A DNA stretch of 64,000 nt from Catellatospora coxensis (GTDB lineage Bacteria; Actinomycetota; Actinomycetes; Mycobacteriales; Micromonosporaceae). Location: contig NZ_BONI01000030.1 of NCBI RefSeq assembly GCF_016862635.1, positions 34,552 through 98,551 of the forward strand. Reading direction: 5' to 3'. Within the stretch, counting starts at the first letter, position 1, and the number at the start of each line of letters is the position of its first letter. A model generated the notes under the pieces. The model saw nothing but the letters and a program-made list of their open reading frames with translations, did no database searches and had not been told where the DNA came from. Positions 16,184-23,936 of the stretch are shown one piece after another. The position numbers were made by a program, and so were the translations under genes.

Positions 16184-17212
16184 GTGACCGGCTGGGTGCT
16201 GCACGTGGACCTGGACCAGTTCGTGGCCGCGGTCGAGGTGCTGCGCCGGCCCGAGCTGCGCGGGCGTCCGGTGGTGGTCGGCGGCGACGGCGACCCGGCC
16301 AAACGCGGCGTGGTCAGCACCGCCTCGTACGAGGCCCGCGAGTACGGCGTGCACTCCGGCCAGCCGTTGCGGATCGCCGCCCGCAAGTGCCCGGACGCGG
16401 TGTTCCTGCCCGTCGACTTCGCCGCGTACGAGCAGGCGTCGGCGCTGGTCATGGCGGCACTGCGGGAGACCGGCGCGGTGGTGGAGGTGCTCGGCTGGGA
16501 CGAGGCGTTCCTCGCCGTGGACACCGACGACCCGGAGGCCGCCGCCCGCGACGTGCAGCGGCGGGTACGGGCGGCCACCGGCCTCGACTGCACCGTCGGC
16601 ATCGGCGACAACCGGCTGCGCGCCAAGCTCGCCACCGGCTTCGGCAAACCCGCCGGGGTCTTCCGGCTCACCAGGGCGAACTGGGCCGAGGTGATGGGCG
16701 GCCGGCCCACCGACGCGCTGTGGGGTGTCGGCGCGAAGACGGCGAAGCGGCTCGCCGCGCACGGCCTGCACACCGTCGCCGAGCTGGCCGCCGCCGACCC
16801 GCAGGAGCTGGCCGCGGCGTTGGGCCCGGCCACCGGCCCGTGGCTGGTGCGGCTCGCGCACGGGGAGGACGACACCCCGGTGACGGGAGCGCCGTACGTG
16901 GCGCGTTCGCTGAGCAAGGAGACGACGTTCCAGACCGACCTCGACGACTGGGCCGACGTACGCCGCGAGGTGCTGGTGCTGGCCGCGCAGGTCGCCGACG
17001 CGGTGGCGGCGCAGGACCGCGCGGTGGGGCGGGTGGTGGTGAAGGTGCGCTACGTCCCGTTCACCACCCGCACCCACGGCCACAAGCTCGACAACCCCAC
17101 GACCGACCCGGCCACCGTCGAGCAGGCCGCCCTCGCGGCCCTCGCCGCCTTCCCCGCCGACCGCCCGGTCCGCCTCCTCGGCGTCCGCGCCGAATTCACC
17201 CGCACGGACTGA
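16184..17212 (+). CDS. DNA polymerase IV, DinB2 type
   Basis: 342 aa Y-family translesion polymerase. It follows Mycobacterium smegmatis DinB2 closely as I recall it: VLHVDLDQF at the N-terminus, SYEAREYGVHSGQPL, the catalytic GWDEAFLAV (Asp106, Glu107), and LWGVGAKTAKRLAAHGLHTV (helix-hairpin-helix). The C-terminal little-finger domain ends RPVRLLGVRAEF and lacks a beta-clamp peptide. The residue after the first-motif Phe, normally an aromatic steric gate against ribonucleotides, is Val14 (Leu14 in DinB2). The GTG at 16184 begins the conserved strand. It converges on the 61-aa gene, with a family 1 hairpin element between. Confidence 0.92.
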   Translation: MTGWVLHVDLDQFVAAVEVLRRPELRGRPVVVGGDGDPAKRGVVSTASYEAREYGVHSGQPLRIAARKCPDAVFLPVDFAAYEQASALVMAALRETGAVVEVLGWDEAFLAVDTDDPEAAARDVQRRVRAATGLDCTVGIGDNRLRAKLATGFGKPAGVFRLTRANWAEVMGGRPTDALWGVGAKTAKRLAAHGLHTVAELAAADPQELAAALGPATGPWLVRLAHGEDDTPVTGAPYVARSLSKETTFQTDLDDWADVRREVLVLAAQVADAVAAQDRAVGRVVVKVRYVPFTTRTHGHKLDNPTTDPATVEQAALAALAAFPADRPVRLLGVRAEFTRTD

Positions 17213-17230
17213 CCCCGCCCTCCGCTTTTC

Positions 17231-17295
17231 AACGACGTTGGCCTATCTCATCGAAAAAACGCGCGCCACAGTCGACGTAATAGGCCAACGTCGAT
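17231..17295. repeat. Inverted-repeat element, family 1, copy B
   Basis: Perfect 14-bp core arms CGACGTTGGCCTAT (17233-17246) and ATAGGCCAACGTCG (17280-17293), with near-complementary flanks. The spacer differs from copy A. It lies between the convergent dinB2-like gene and the 61-aa gene. Confidence 0.85.
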
Positions 17296-17341
17296 GAGCG
17301 GCGGAGCAGGCGGCGGGCAGGCGGCGGGCGGGCGGCGGGGG

Positions 17342-17527
17342 TTACTCGGCGGCCTCCTCCGAGGTGCGGCGTTCGGTGTACAGGTCGGGGCCCTGCTGGG
17401 CGCGCAGGGTGCGGATGTCCGACTCGGCCAGGATCGCCTCCGCCTGGGCCCGCGGATCGTCGCTGCCGACGGCCAGCTCCTCGGGCAGCAGCTTCTCGGC
17501 TCGTGAGGTGGTGCGCTCCTCGTCCAT
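17342..17527 (-). CDS. Small conserved acidic protein, 61 aa
   Basis: A charged helical protein: MDEERTTSRAEKLLPEELAVG followed by SDDPRAQAEAILAESDIRTL and an acidic C-terminus. This layout (a LLPEELAVGSDDP-type core) is familiar from small actinobacterial proteins of unknown function. No cysteine, no signal peptide. The ATG at 17527 is the first good start. It lies 29 bp beyond the stop of the nucleoside hydrolase on the same strand and may share its transcript; it converges on dinB2 with a hairpin element between. Confidence 0.65.
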   Translation of the reverse strand: MDEERTTSRAEKLLPEELAVGSDDPRAQAEAILAESDIRTLRAQQGPDLYTERRTSEEAAE

Positions 17528-17556
17528 GCCCCACGGCTACCGCGCCGGGGCCGTCC

Positions 17557-18492
17557 TTAAACCCGCTGGTCGAGCCTGGTCACCCGATCGAGCAGCGCGC
17601 CGACCACCCCGCGTACGTCGGCGTCGACGACCACCTCGACCACCGGCCCGTCACCGGCGTCCGGGTCGAGATCCACCACGGTGTTGCCCCGGCTGGGGCC
17701 GTAGCCGGCGTCGACGTGGATCCGGGCGGGCCGGGTCGTCATCAGTTCGGGATGTAGCAGCGCGAGCACCGCGACCGCGTCGTGCACCGGGGTGACCGCG
17801 CCGAGGCCGTGCCGGTAGCCGCCCAGCGCCCGCGCGGTGAGCGCGCCGATCCGGCCGGACTCCGCGAGCACGGCCAGGTCGGCGTCGACGAGGCCGGTGC
17901 GCCGCGTGACGTCCAGCGGCACGAGGGTGGTCGGCACGGACACGCCGGGGTCGGTCAGCACCCGGTGCGCGGCCTCCGGGTCGAACCACACGTTGAACTC
18001 CGCCGCGGGGGTCATGTTGCCCGCGCCGATCGAGCCGCCCATCACCACCAGCCGTTCCAGCCTGGCCGCGACCTGCGGGTGCAGGGCATAGAACAGGGCC
18101 ACATTGGTCAGCGGGCCGACCGCGAACAGGGTGACCGGATCGGACGCGGCGGCCACCGTCGCGGCGAGGAACTCGGCCGCGGGCCGGGCGTCGACGGCTC
18201 CCGGGGGTTCGGGGAGCACGATGCCGCCGAGCCCGCCGTCGCCGTGCGCGCCGTCCTTCTCGCCGGCGGGTCTGCGTACCAGCGAGCGGGCCGCGCCCGC
18301 GGCGACCGGGACGTCGCCGCGCCCGGCCAGACCCAGCACGGCGCGGGCGTTGCGGGTGGTCAGCTCGATGCCGACGTTGCCGCCGACGCTGGTGACGCCG
18401 CGCAGGTCCAGCTCGGGGCTGGCGCAGATGGTGAGCAGGGCCATCATGTCGTCGATACCCGGGTCGCAGTCGATCATCACAGCGCGCGCCAT
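17557..18492 (-). CDS. Nucleoside hydrolase (IUNH family)
   Basis: 311 aa. It hydrolyses the N-glycosidic bond of ribonucleosides for salvage. The calcium-binding N-terminal motif is present as MIDCDPGIDDMMALL, and other family blocks follow: VTSVGGNVGIELTTRNA, LFAVGPLTNVALF, LVVMGGSIGAGNMTPAAEFNVWFDPEAA and, near the C-terminus, VTPVHDAVAVLALL with the last calcium-binding Asp. The ATG at 18492 starts the conserved core; an ATG three codons upstream is possible. It is divergent from the large membrane hydrolase (112 bp apart). Specificity cannot be read from sequence. Confidence 0.93.
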   Translation of the reverse strand: MARAVMIDCDPGIDDMMALLTICASPELDLRGVTSVGGNVGIELTTRNARAVLGLAGRGDVPVAAGAARSLVRRPAGEKDGAHGDGGLGGIVLPEPPGAVDARPAAEFLAATVAAASDPVTLFAVGPLTNVALFYALHPQVAARLERLVVMGGSIGAGNMTPAAEFNVWFDPEAAHRVLTDPGVSVPTTLVPLDVTRRTGLVDADLAVLAESGRIGALTARALGGYRHGLGAVTPVHDAVAVLALLHPELMTTRPARIHVDAGYGPSRGNTVVDLDPDAGDGPVVEVVVDADVRGVVGALLDRVTRLDQRV

Positions 18493-18604
18493 GCCGCCCA
18501 TCCTCCCCCATCGGGTGATCGGCTGCCGCCCTGTCACGCTCACGACGCCCGGTATGCCGATTCGGACGGTTGCCAGACCCGTTGCCCCGCAACAAGGTGT
18601 CCCC

Positions 18605-20950
18605 ATGCCCGTGCCCCGCTACGACGCCGCGCCGGTGGACCGCCCGTCCGGCCTGATCCCGCCCCCTGTCGACCTGTCCGGGGTGACCGAACTGCGCCTG
18701 CACGGCGTCGGCGGCACCACCGCGGAGGACCTGCTCGGCGACCTCGCCCCGCAGCAGGTATCCGGCGACCGCATCGCCGGCTTCTACCGCACCGCCGACC
18801 TGCCCACCCGCCACGTCGAGGCGTACTCGTGGGGCGGCCTGACCTCGCGCAGCGGCTCACGCGTGCTGTGGCTGCTGCTGCTGCCGTTCGCGATGGCCAA
18901 CCTCGCCGGGTGGATGTGCACGCCGAAGACCCACGGGTCCGGCTGGCGCTTCCGGCTGCACCGCACGTTCGTGCGCTGGACCGCGCTCGGCATCACCGTG
19001 AACGTCGTGCTGATCATGGCGATGGGCACCATGGAGCTGCTGGCCTACCAGTGCGGCGGGCGCGACGACTGCGCCGGTGACAACTGGCTGCTCAGCTGGC
19101 TGCGCAGCCCGCTGCTCGCCGAGCACGCCGGGCGGCGGCTGCTGATCGGCGCGCTGGTGCCGGTGCTGTTCGTGGCCTTCCTCGCCGTGCTGACCCTGCG
19201 CAGCATCAACCGGTACGAGGAGGTGGACCCGCCGTACCAGGTGGGCAACAAGCCGCCGCGCGCCGCGACCAGCGCCGCCCAGCCGAGGCTGACCCTGGCC
19301 GACCGCACCTTCTGGGACGGCCGCCGCAGCGCCTTCGACCTCGGCTGCGCGCATGTCGCCGCGGCGCTGGCCTTCGTCGCGCTGGCCCTGGCGTACACCG
19401 GCCACGGCCTGGTGCGCGGTAGCGACCTGTCCGAACTCACCGCCCGCTGGGCGCTGCTCGCCGCGATCGGCCTGGGCCTGGCCGCGGTGCTCGGCGCGCT
19501 GATCGTGACCGCGCTGGACGAGTGCCGCCGCTGGGCGGCCGGGCTGCTGATCGGCCTGGCGGTCGCCGCGCTGGCCGCCGCGGCCGTGTTCCTGCTGGCC
19601 CAGCCCGCGATGGGGTCGGCCTGGGGCTACCTGCCGAACATGCGGTACACCGTCAACTTCGCCTTCGGCGCCATCTTCGGCGCGCTGGGCCTCACGCTGG
19701 TGTCCACGCTGCTGGGCGGCTGGAAGCGGGGCATCTTCTTCATCTTCGGGCCGTTCGTCGTGCTCGCGGTCAGCATCGCGCTGCTCAACGCGGTGATGCT
19801 GGGCGCGATGCTGCGCATCACCGACCTTTTCGGCGAGGTCAACTCGCTGACGCTGATCCCGGTGTTCGCGCCGGAGCCCGGCGAGCTGTACGTGTACCCG
19901 ATCATCGCCACGCTGCACCAGTACCTGACCCTGGTGCCGCTGGCCCTGATCGTGCTGTTCGGCCTGTTCGAACTGGTCGCGTACTGGCGTGCCGGCGCGA
20001 GCCGCAAGGCCCGCGCGGTCGCCGAGAAGTACTACGCCGTCGATCGCTACCCCCAGCCCGACGGCGAGCCCGACTGGTACGACAACGCGGCCGGGCAGCG
20101 GCGCTGGATCGCGAGCGTGGTCCGGGCCCGGGTGGTCGCGAAGATGCCGCGCCACATCGACCGCCTGCTCACCGCGATGGCGGTGGTCGGCGTGATCCTG
20201 CTGGTCGCGATCCAGATCCGCTACTGGGTCTTCCACCAGCTGCCCTGGGGCACCCAGTGGACGGTCACCGCGGGCAGCTACCTCACCGCCGCGCTGCCGA
20301 TCCTCGTCGTGCTGCTGCTGCGCCGGGGCTGGACCAACCTGGCCAGCCGCCGCCGCATCGGCGTGATCTGGGACGTGTGCACGTTCTGGCCGCGCGCGTT
20401 CCACCCGCTCGCGCCGCCGTCGTACGCCGAGCGGGCCGTGCCCGAGGTGCAGCGGCGGCTGTGGCGGCTGCACAGCAACGGCGGCAAGGCCGTCGTCGCG
20501 GCGCACAGCCAGGGCAGCGTCATCGCCGCGGCGGCGCTGCTGCAGCGCGACAACCTGCCCGCCGACGGCCAGTACGCGCTGGTCACCTTCGGCTCGCCGC
20601 TGCGCACCCTGTACGGGTGGGCGTTCCCGGCGTACTTCACCGACGGCGTGCTGCGCTCGCTGGAGCCGCGGCTGCTCGCGTGGCGCAACTTCCACTACGA
20701 CACCGACTACATCGGCGGCGCGGCGCTGGCCGCCCGGCCGGAGTCCACCGTGGACGTGCTGCTGCCCGACCCGGAGACCTGCTGGTACATCTACGGACAG
20801 CCGCTGCCGCTGGCCCGGCGGCACACCGGCTACTGGGACGACCCGGCGGTGTGGCGCGAGGTCGACGAGCTGGCCGCGGCGCTGGCCGCCGGTCCCCGGG
20901 TGCCCGTGCAGCCCGGCCCGCCGCTGACCGAGACCGAGGTGGGGATCTAG
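18605..20950 (+). CDS. Large membrane protein with a lipase-like alpha/beta-hydrolase domain
   Basis: 781 aa. After an N-terminal soluble part with an ELRLHGVGGTTAEDLLGD motif (an oxyanion-like HGVGG), there are about ten to eleven hydrophobic segments between residues 80 and 590. Then comes a soluble C-terminal region with a nucleophile elbow AAHSQGSVIAAAAL near residue 635, strand LVTFGSPLRTLYGW and a late DTDYIGGAA. The combination suggests a membrane-anchored serine esterase or lipase whose catalytic fold is interrupted by a transmembrane block. Its stop codon overlaps the opposing gene's stop in the tetramer CTAG. The ATG at 18605 has AAGGTG upstream. No substrate is indicated. Confidence 0.75.
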   Translation: MPVPRYDAAPVDRPSGLIPPPVDLSGVTELRLHGVGGTTAEDLLGDLAPQQVSGDRIAGFYRTADLPTRHVEAYSWGGLTSRSGSRVLWLLLLPFAMANLAGWMCTPKTHGSGWRFRLHRTFVRWTALGITVNVVLIMAMGTMELLAYQCGGRDDCAGDNWLLSWLRSPLLAEHAGRRLLIGALVPVLFVAFLAVLTLRSINRYEEVDPPYQVGNKPPRAATSAAQPRLTLADRTFWDGRRSAFDLGCAHVAAALAFVALALAYTGHGLVRGSDLSELTARWALLAAIGLGLAAVLGALIVTALDECRRWAAGLLIGLAVAALAAAAVFLLAQPAMGSAWGYLPNMRYTVNFAFGAIFGALGLTLVSTLLGGWKRGIFFIFGPFVVLAVSIALLNAVMLGAMLRITDLFGEVNSLTLIPVFAPEPGELYVYPIIATLHQYLTLVPLALIVLFGLFELVAYWRAGASRKARAVAEKYYAVDRYPQPDGEPDWYDNAAGQRRWIASVVRARVVAKMPRHIDRLLTAMAVVGVILLVAIQIRYWVFHQLPWGTQWTVTAGSYLTAALPILVVLLLRRGWTNLASRRRIGVIWDVCTFWPRAFHPLAPPSYAERAVPEVQRRLWRLHSNGGKAVVAAHSQGSVIAAAALLQRDNLPADGQYALVTFGSPLRTLYGWAFPAYFTDGVLRSLEPRLLAWRNFHYDTDYIGGAALAARPESTVDVLLPDPETCWYIYGQPLPLARRHTGYWDDPAVWREVDELAAALAAGPRVPVQPGPPLTETEVGI

Positions 20951-21597
20951 CCGTACACCCGCTCGGCCCAGTAGACCTGCCGGTCGGGGCCGACGAACGC
21001 GACGGCGATCATGATGTCGGACAACGCGATCGGGGCGGCGGCCAGGAACCGCCGCTCCGGATCACCGTCCGGGATCGGCGGGAACATGGCGACGAAGTCG
21101 ACCCCGCCCGCGGCGGGCGTCGTCGACAGGGCCGTCCCGCCTTCGCGCCACGTGTCCCGGTCGGTTTTGATATTGCCCGCGCCCCGCAGCCACGGATACT
21201 TCGCCGCGATCCGGTTCTGCACGCCGTCACCGCCGGACACCACCTCGTGCGCGCTCGGGGAGATGCCCATGACCTGCGGTGGCATGAGGTCGACGCGCTT
21301 GTCCACCACGAAGATCATGAACCAGCCGTCTTCGTCCCAGTCGGCGCCGCGCCCCGCCGGAGGCTGCCACGTGATCCGCCCGCCCACGGCCGCTCCGCCC
21401 TCGCGGAGGAGGACCTTCACCCCGTGGTATTCGATCTCCGGACCCTCGCCGGGCGGCAACTGCTCCGCTGTGGCGGCGAACGCCAGCACCTCCGGCCCAT
21501 ACGGCGGCCGCTCGTGCCACCACCGGTAACCGCCGTAACCGGCGGCCGCGAGGACCGCCACGATCACCCACGCGAAGATCTTCCGCCCCCGAGACAT
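20947..21597 (-). CDS. Hypothetical membrane-anchored protein, 216 aa
   Basis: One N-terminal transmembrane helix (IFAWVIVAVLAAAGYGGY, about residues 6-23) after a basic MSRGRK start, then an extracytoplasmic domain with beta-rich segments (WFMIFVVDKRVDLMPP, VDFVAMFPPIPDGDPERRF) ending VYWAERVYG. No domain is recognised. The ATG at 21597 places the basic residues directly before the helix; starts farther upstream would add an unlikely leader. Tail-to-tail overlap with the large membrane hydrolase (CTAG) leaves no intergenic space. Confidence 0.6.
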   Translation of the reverse strand: MSRGRKIFAWVIVAVLAAAGYGGYRWWHERPPYGPEVLAFAATAEQLPPGEGPEIEYHGVKVLLREGGAAVGGRITWQPPAGRGADWDEDGWFMIFVVDKRVDLMPPQVMGISPSAHEVVSGGDGVQNRIAAKYPWLRGAGNIKTDRDTWREGGTALSTTPAAGGVDFVAMFPPIPDGDPERRFLAAAPIALSDIMIAVAFVGPDRQVYWAERVYG

Positions 21598-21646
21598 GCG
21601 CGCAGTACACCAGAATGGCGCAAGCGGCGTTGCCCCGTGCCGTACG

Positions 21647-21991
21647 TCAGGCCGTGGCGGCACCACCGCGCGAGCCGTAGGCGGGACCGAAGAACACCAG
21701 GAGCGACAGATCCTCGGTGACGTCCACGAACCGGTGCTCCTCCCCGGCCGGCACGAAGATCACCGCTCCGGGGCCGACCGCCGCCTCGCCGTCCGGCGTC
21801 ACGATCCGGGCACGGCCGGCCGTGACCACGTAGACCTCGTCCTCGGTGTGCGGGCTCTGGTCGTCGATCCCGCCCGCCGGGATGCAGTACGTGCCCACGG
21901 ACAGGTCCGGCGTCTTCAGGTGCTCCACCCAGTCGTTGGCCGTACCGGCCGGCGGCGGCGTCCACCGGCCCGCCCCTTCGATGATCTGCAT
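21647..21991 (-). CDS. Cupin domain protein
   Basis: 114 aa single-domain cupin. Motif 1 is HTEDEVYVVTAGRARIV and motif 2 is PGAVIFVPAGEEHRF, giving a His, Glu and second His as metal ligands. Small cupins of this type act as isomerases, dioxygenases or binding proteins; the substrate here is unknown. The ATG at 21991 (MQIIEG) was chosen because the conserved barrel begins soon after; an upstream GTG would add six residues. The PH-domain gene is 55 bp upstream on the same strand. Confidence 0.8.
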   Translation of the reverse strand: MQIIEGAGRWTPPPAGTANDWVEHLKTPDLSVGTYCIPAGGIDDQSPHTEDEVYVVTAGRARIVTPDGEAAVGPGAVIFVPAGEEHRFVDVTEDLSLLVFFGPAYGSRGGAATA

Positions 21992-22046
21992 GGCGGCCAG
22001 CCTAACCATCCGTCGCGTCCGCTCCGCTTGGCGTCCGCGGCGGGAC

Positions 22047-22589
22047 TCAACCCTGCTCCAGTCCCGCACCCGCCCGGACCGCCAGCAGGTGCAGCCGCTC
22101 GGCATGGCGCTGGGCGCGCCGCTGCGTCACGGTTGCCAGCCAGTGGAAAGTGACGGTCCGGCGCTCGACGGCGGGCGAGGATGTGGCTCGTTGCGGCAGC
22201 TCCCGCGGTCCGCGACGGGCTGGTGTCGAAGCGACGACAAAATCGACCGCGGGCACGTGGTAGCGCCCTCCCATGCCGTGGGAAGCCTCGGCGATCCGGA
22301 TGGCGCGCAGGTCCTGCCAGGGAACTCGCCAGGTTCGCAGCAGGCCGCGCGCCAGCAGGTGCTCCGGTCGCGCGAACACGCCCTGCGCCACGGCTCGCAC
22401 GGCGAGGGTGAGCCAGACCGCGCACCAGACGGCCAGGCCCACACCCACCGCCAGGAAACCGGTGGCCGAGTCGACGTCGTCTGCGCGCACCGCGGCCACG
22501 ACGTTGACCACGCCGCACCCCGCCATCCCGAGCATGCCCGCGGCCACCAGCGCATTCTGGCCCCGGCTCACGATCCCCCCATGAGTCAT
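22047..22589 (-). CDS. Membrane protein with a bacterial PH-like domain
   Basis: 180 aa. Two N-terminal hydrophobic helices (VAAGMLGMAGCGVVNVVAAV and FLAVGVGLAVWCAVWLTLAV) precede a segment PEHLLARGLLRTWRVPWQDLRAIRI that matches the first strands of bacterial PH domains (DUF-type bPH_6), followed by YHVPAVDFVVAS and a helical C-terminus. The role is unknown; such proteins are common in actinobacteria. It is divergent from the secreted esterase, and a family 1 inverted-repeat element lies in between. Confidence 0.6.
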   Translation of the reverse strand: MTHGGIVSRGQNALVAAGMLGMAGCGVVNVVAAVRADDVDSATGFLAVGVGLAVWCAVWLTLAVRAVAQGVFARPEHLLARGLLRTWRVPWQDLRAIRIAEASHGMGGRYHVPAVDFVVASTPARRGPRELPQRATSSPAVERRTVTFHWLATVTQRRAQRHAERLHLLAVRAGAGLEQG

Positions 22590-23015
22590 CCGGCCACGCT
22601 AACGCCGCCCGTCCAATCACCCGCACGACAAGCCCTCGACCGGCTCCCGCCCCCCGGTCGCATAAACGCTGGCCTATTACATCGACTGGGGCGCGATCAG
22701 AATCGGCATGATAGGCCAACGTCTATGCGATGCGCGGCCCCAACGCCCATGAAGCGCCCTGCAAGAAGTTGACCGCCACCCCGCGCCACACCCGTCGCAC
22801 CTACCGCCGGCCGATCACCAGCGAGGTTCCGCACACAACCCTCAACCGCCCGTCGATGTCACGACCACCTGGGCAAACGGATCCAATGTAGGCGACCGTC
22901 CGCCGCTGCGCCAGACCCCCGAAACATCTTGCAACACTTGCGAATTGAGATCTTCACAACCGCCGTTTCAACTGATATCTATATGCGATCGATCGCCCCT
23001 GACCCGGAGGACGAC
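22590..23015. other. Intergenic region between the PH-domain gene and the secreted esterase
   Basis: A 426-bp stretch without a convincing gene. It holds the family 1 inverted repeat at 22661-22727 and, from about 22920 to 22990, an AT-richer segment (around 50 percent GC) that is the likely esterase promoter. A ribosome site GGAGG at 23006-23010 closes it. Confidence 0.6.
22661..22727. repeat. Inverted-repeat element, family 1, copy C
   Basis: Left arm CATAAACGCTGGCCTAT (22661-22677) and right arm ATAGGCCAACGTCTATG (22711-22727) pair at 15 of 17 positions, and the right arm is identical to that of copy A. Unlike copies A and B it lies between divergent genes, so it is not simply a terminator. 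Confidence 0.8.
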
Positions 23016-23819
23016 TTGACCCGATCGCGCCTGCTGACCTTCACGGCGAGCCTCGCCACCGCCTTCACCGTGCTGGTCGCCCTGGTAGCCACCCCCGCCC
23101 AGGCCGCTTCCACCGTCCGCTACGTCGCCCTCGGCGACTCCTACTCCTCCGGCGTCGGCGCCGGCAGCTACACCTCCGAAAGCGGCTCCTGCCAGCGCAG
23201 CACCAAGGCCTACCCCGCCCTGTGGGCCGCCGCCAACGCCCCCGCCGCGTACGCCTTCGTCGCCTGCTCGGGCGCGACCACCGCCACCGTCAACAGCTCC
23301 CAGCTGTCCGCCCTGAGCAGCACCACCACGCTGGTCAGCATCACCGTCGGCGGCAACGACGTCGGCTTCGCCAACATCATGAAGACCTGCGCCCTCTACG
23401 GCACCACGCAGTGCGTCGCCGCCGTGCAGGCCGCCGAGGACAAGGCCCGCGCGTCCCTGCCCGGCCTGCTCGACACCCTGTACAACGCGATCCGCTCCCG
23501 AGCCCCCAACGCCCGCGTCGTGGTCCTCGGCTACCCGGTCTTCTACCAGCTCGGCACGACCTGCGTCGGGCTCAGCGCCACGTCCCACGCGAAGATCAAC
23601 GAAGGCATCAACCTGGTGGACGACCTCACCCGGGCCGCCGCCGGCCGGCACGGCTTCGTCTTCGCCGACGTGCGCTCCATCTTCGTCGGGCACCAGCTCT
23701 GCAGCGGCGACAAGTGGCTGCACGCCCTCAACTTCGCCAGCCTGGGCATCTCCTACCACCCCATGGCCACCGGCCACTCCGGCGGCTACTACCCCGTCTT
23801 CCGCACCGCCGCCGCCTGA
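23016..23819 (+). CDS. Secreted SGNH/GDSL-type esterase or lipase
   Basis: 267 aa from a TTG start that follows GGAGG by five bases; earlier in-frame starts would give an implausible leader. Residues 1-30 form a signal peptide (basic RSR, hydrophobic core, ATPAQA-A cleavage). The mature enzyme has block I GDSYSSGVGAG (Ser42), a Gly in CSGAT, block III VGGNDVGF (Asn) and block V YHPMATGHSGGY (His), the complete SGNH set. Paired cysteines suggest disulfides, as in Streptomyces secreted GDSL lipases. It probably hydrolyses esters of lipids or polymers outside the cell. Confidence 0.93.
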   Translation: MTRSRLLTFTASLATAFTVLVALVATPAQAASTVRYVALGDSYSSGVGAGSYTSESGSCQRSTKAYPALWAAANAPAAYAFVACSGATTATVNSSQLSALSSTTTLVSITVGGNDVGFANIMKTCALYGTTQCVAAVQAAEDKARASLPGLLDTLYNAIRSRAPNARVVVLGYPVFYQLGTTCVGLSATSHAKINEGINLVDDLTRAAAGRHGFVFADVRSIFVGHQLCSGDKWLHALNFASLGISYHPMATGHSGGYYPVFRTAAA

Positions 23820-23831
23820 AAGCCCCAAGGA

Positions 23832-23871
23832 AGGGCACCTTCTCAACGCTCCGCGTTGCAGAAGGTGCCCT
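23832..23871. repeat. Inverted-repeat element, family 4, copy A
   Basis: Outer arms AGGGCACCTTCT (23832-23843) and AGAAGGTGCCCT (23860-23871); inner stem CAACGC (23844-23849) / GCGTTG (23853-23858) with a three-base loop. Copy B at 61902-61947 keeps the outer arms but has a different, still complementary inner stem. Located 13 bp after the esterase stop; could terminate its transcript. Confidence 0.85.
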
Positions 23872-23936
23872 ACCCATCGCACGGGGCCACGTGAGCAGCA
23901 GGACCGTGGCATGATCCCCGACCGGAGAGGGAGATC

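Noticed and set aside
18857..20824. 655-codon minus-strand frame opposite the membrane hydrolase
   Set aside because: Composition is dominated by Arg, Gln, His and Gly with no hydrophobic or conserved segments; it mirrors the real gene.
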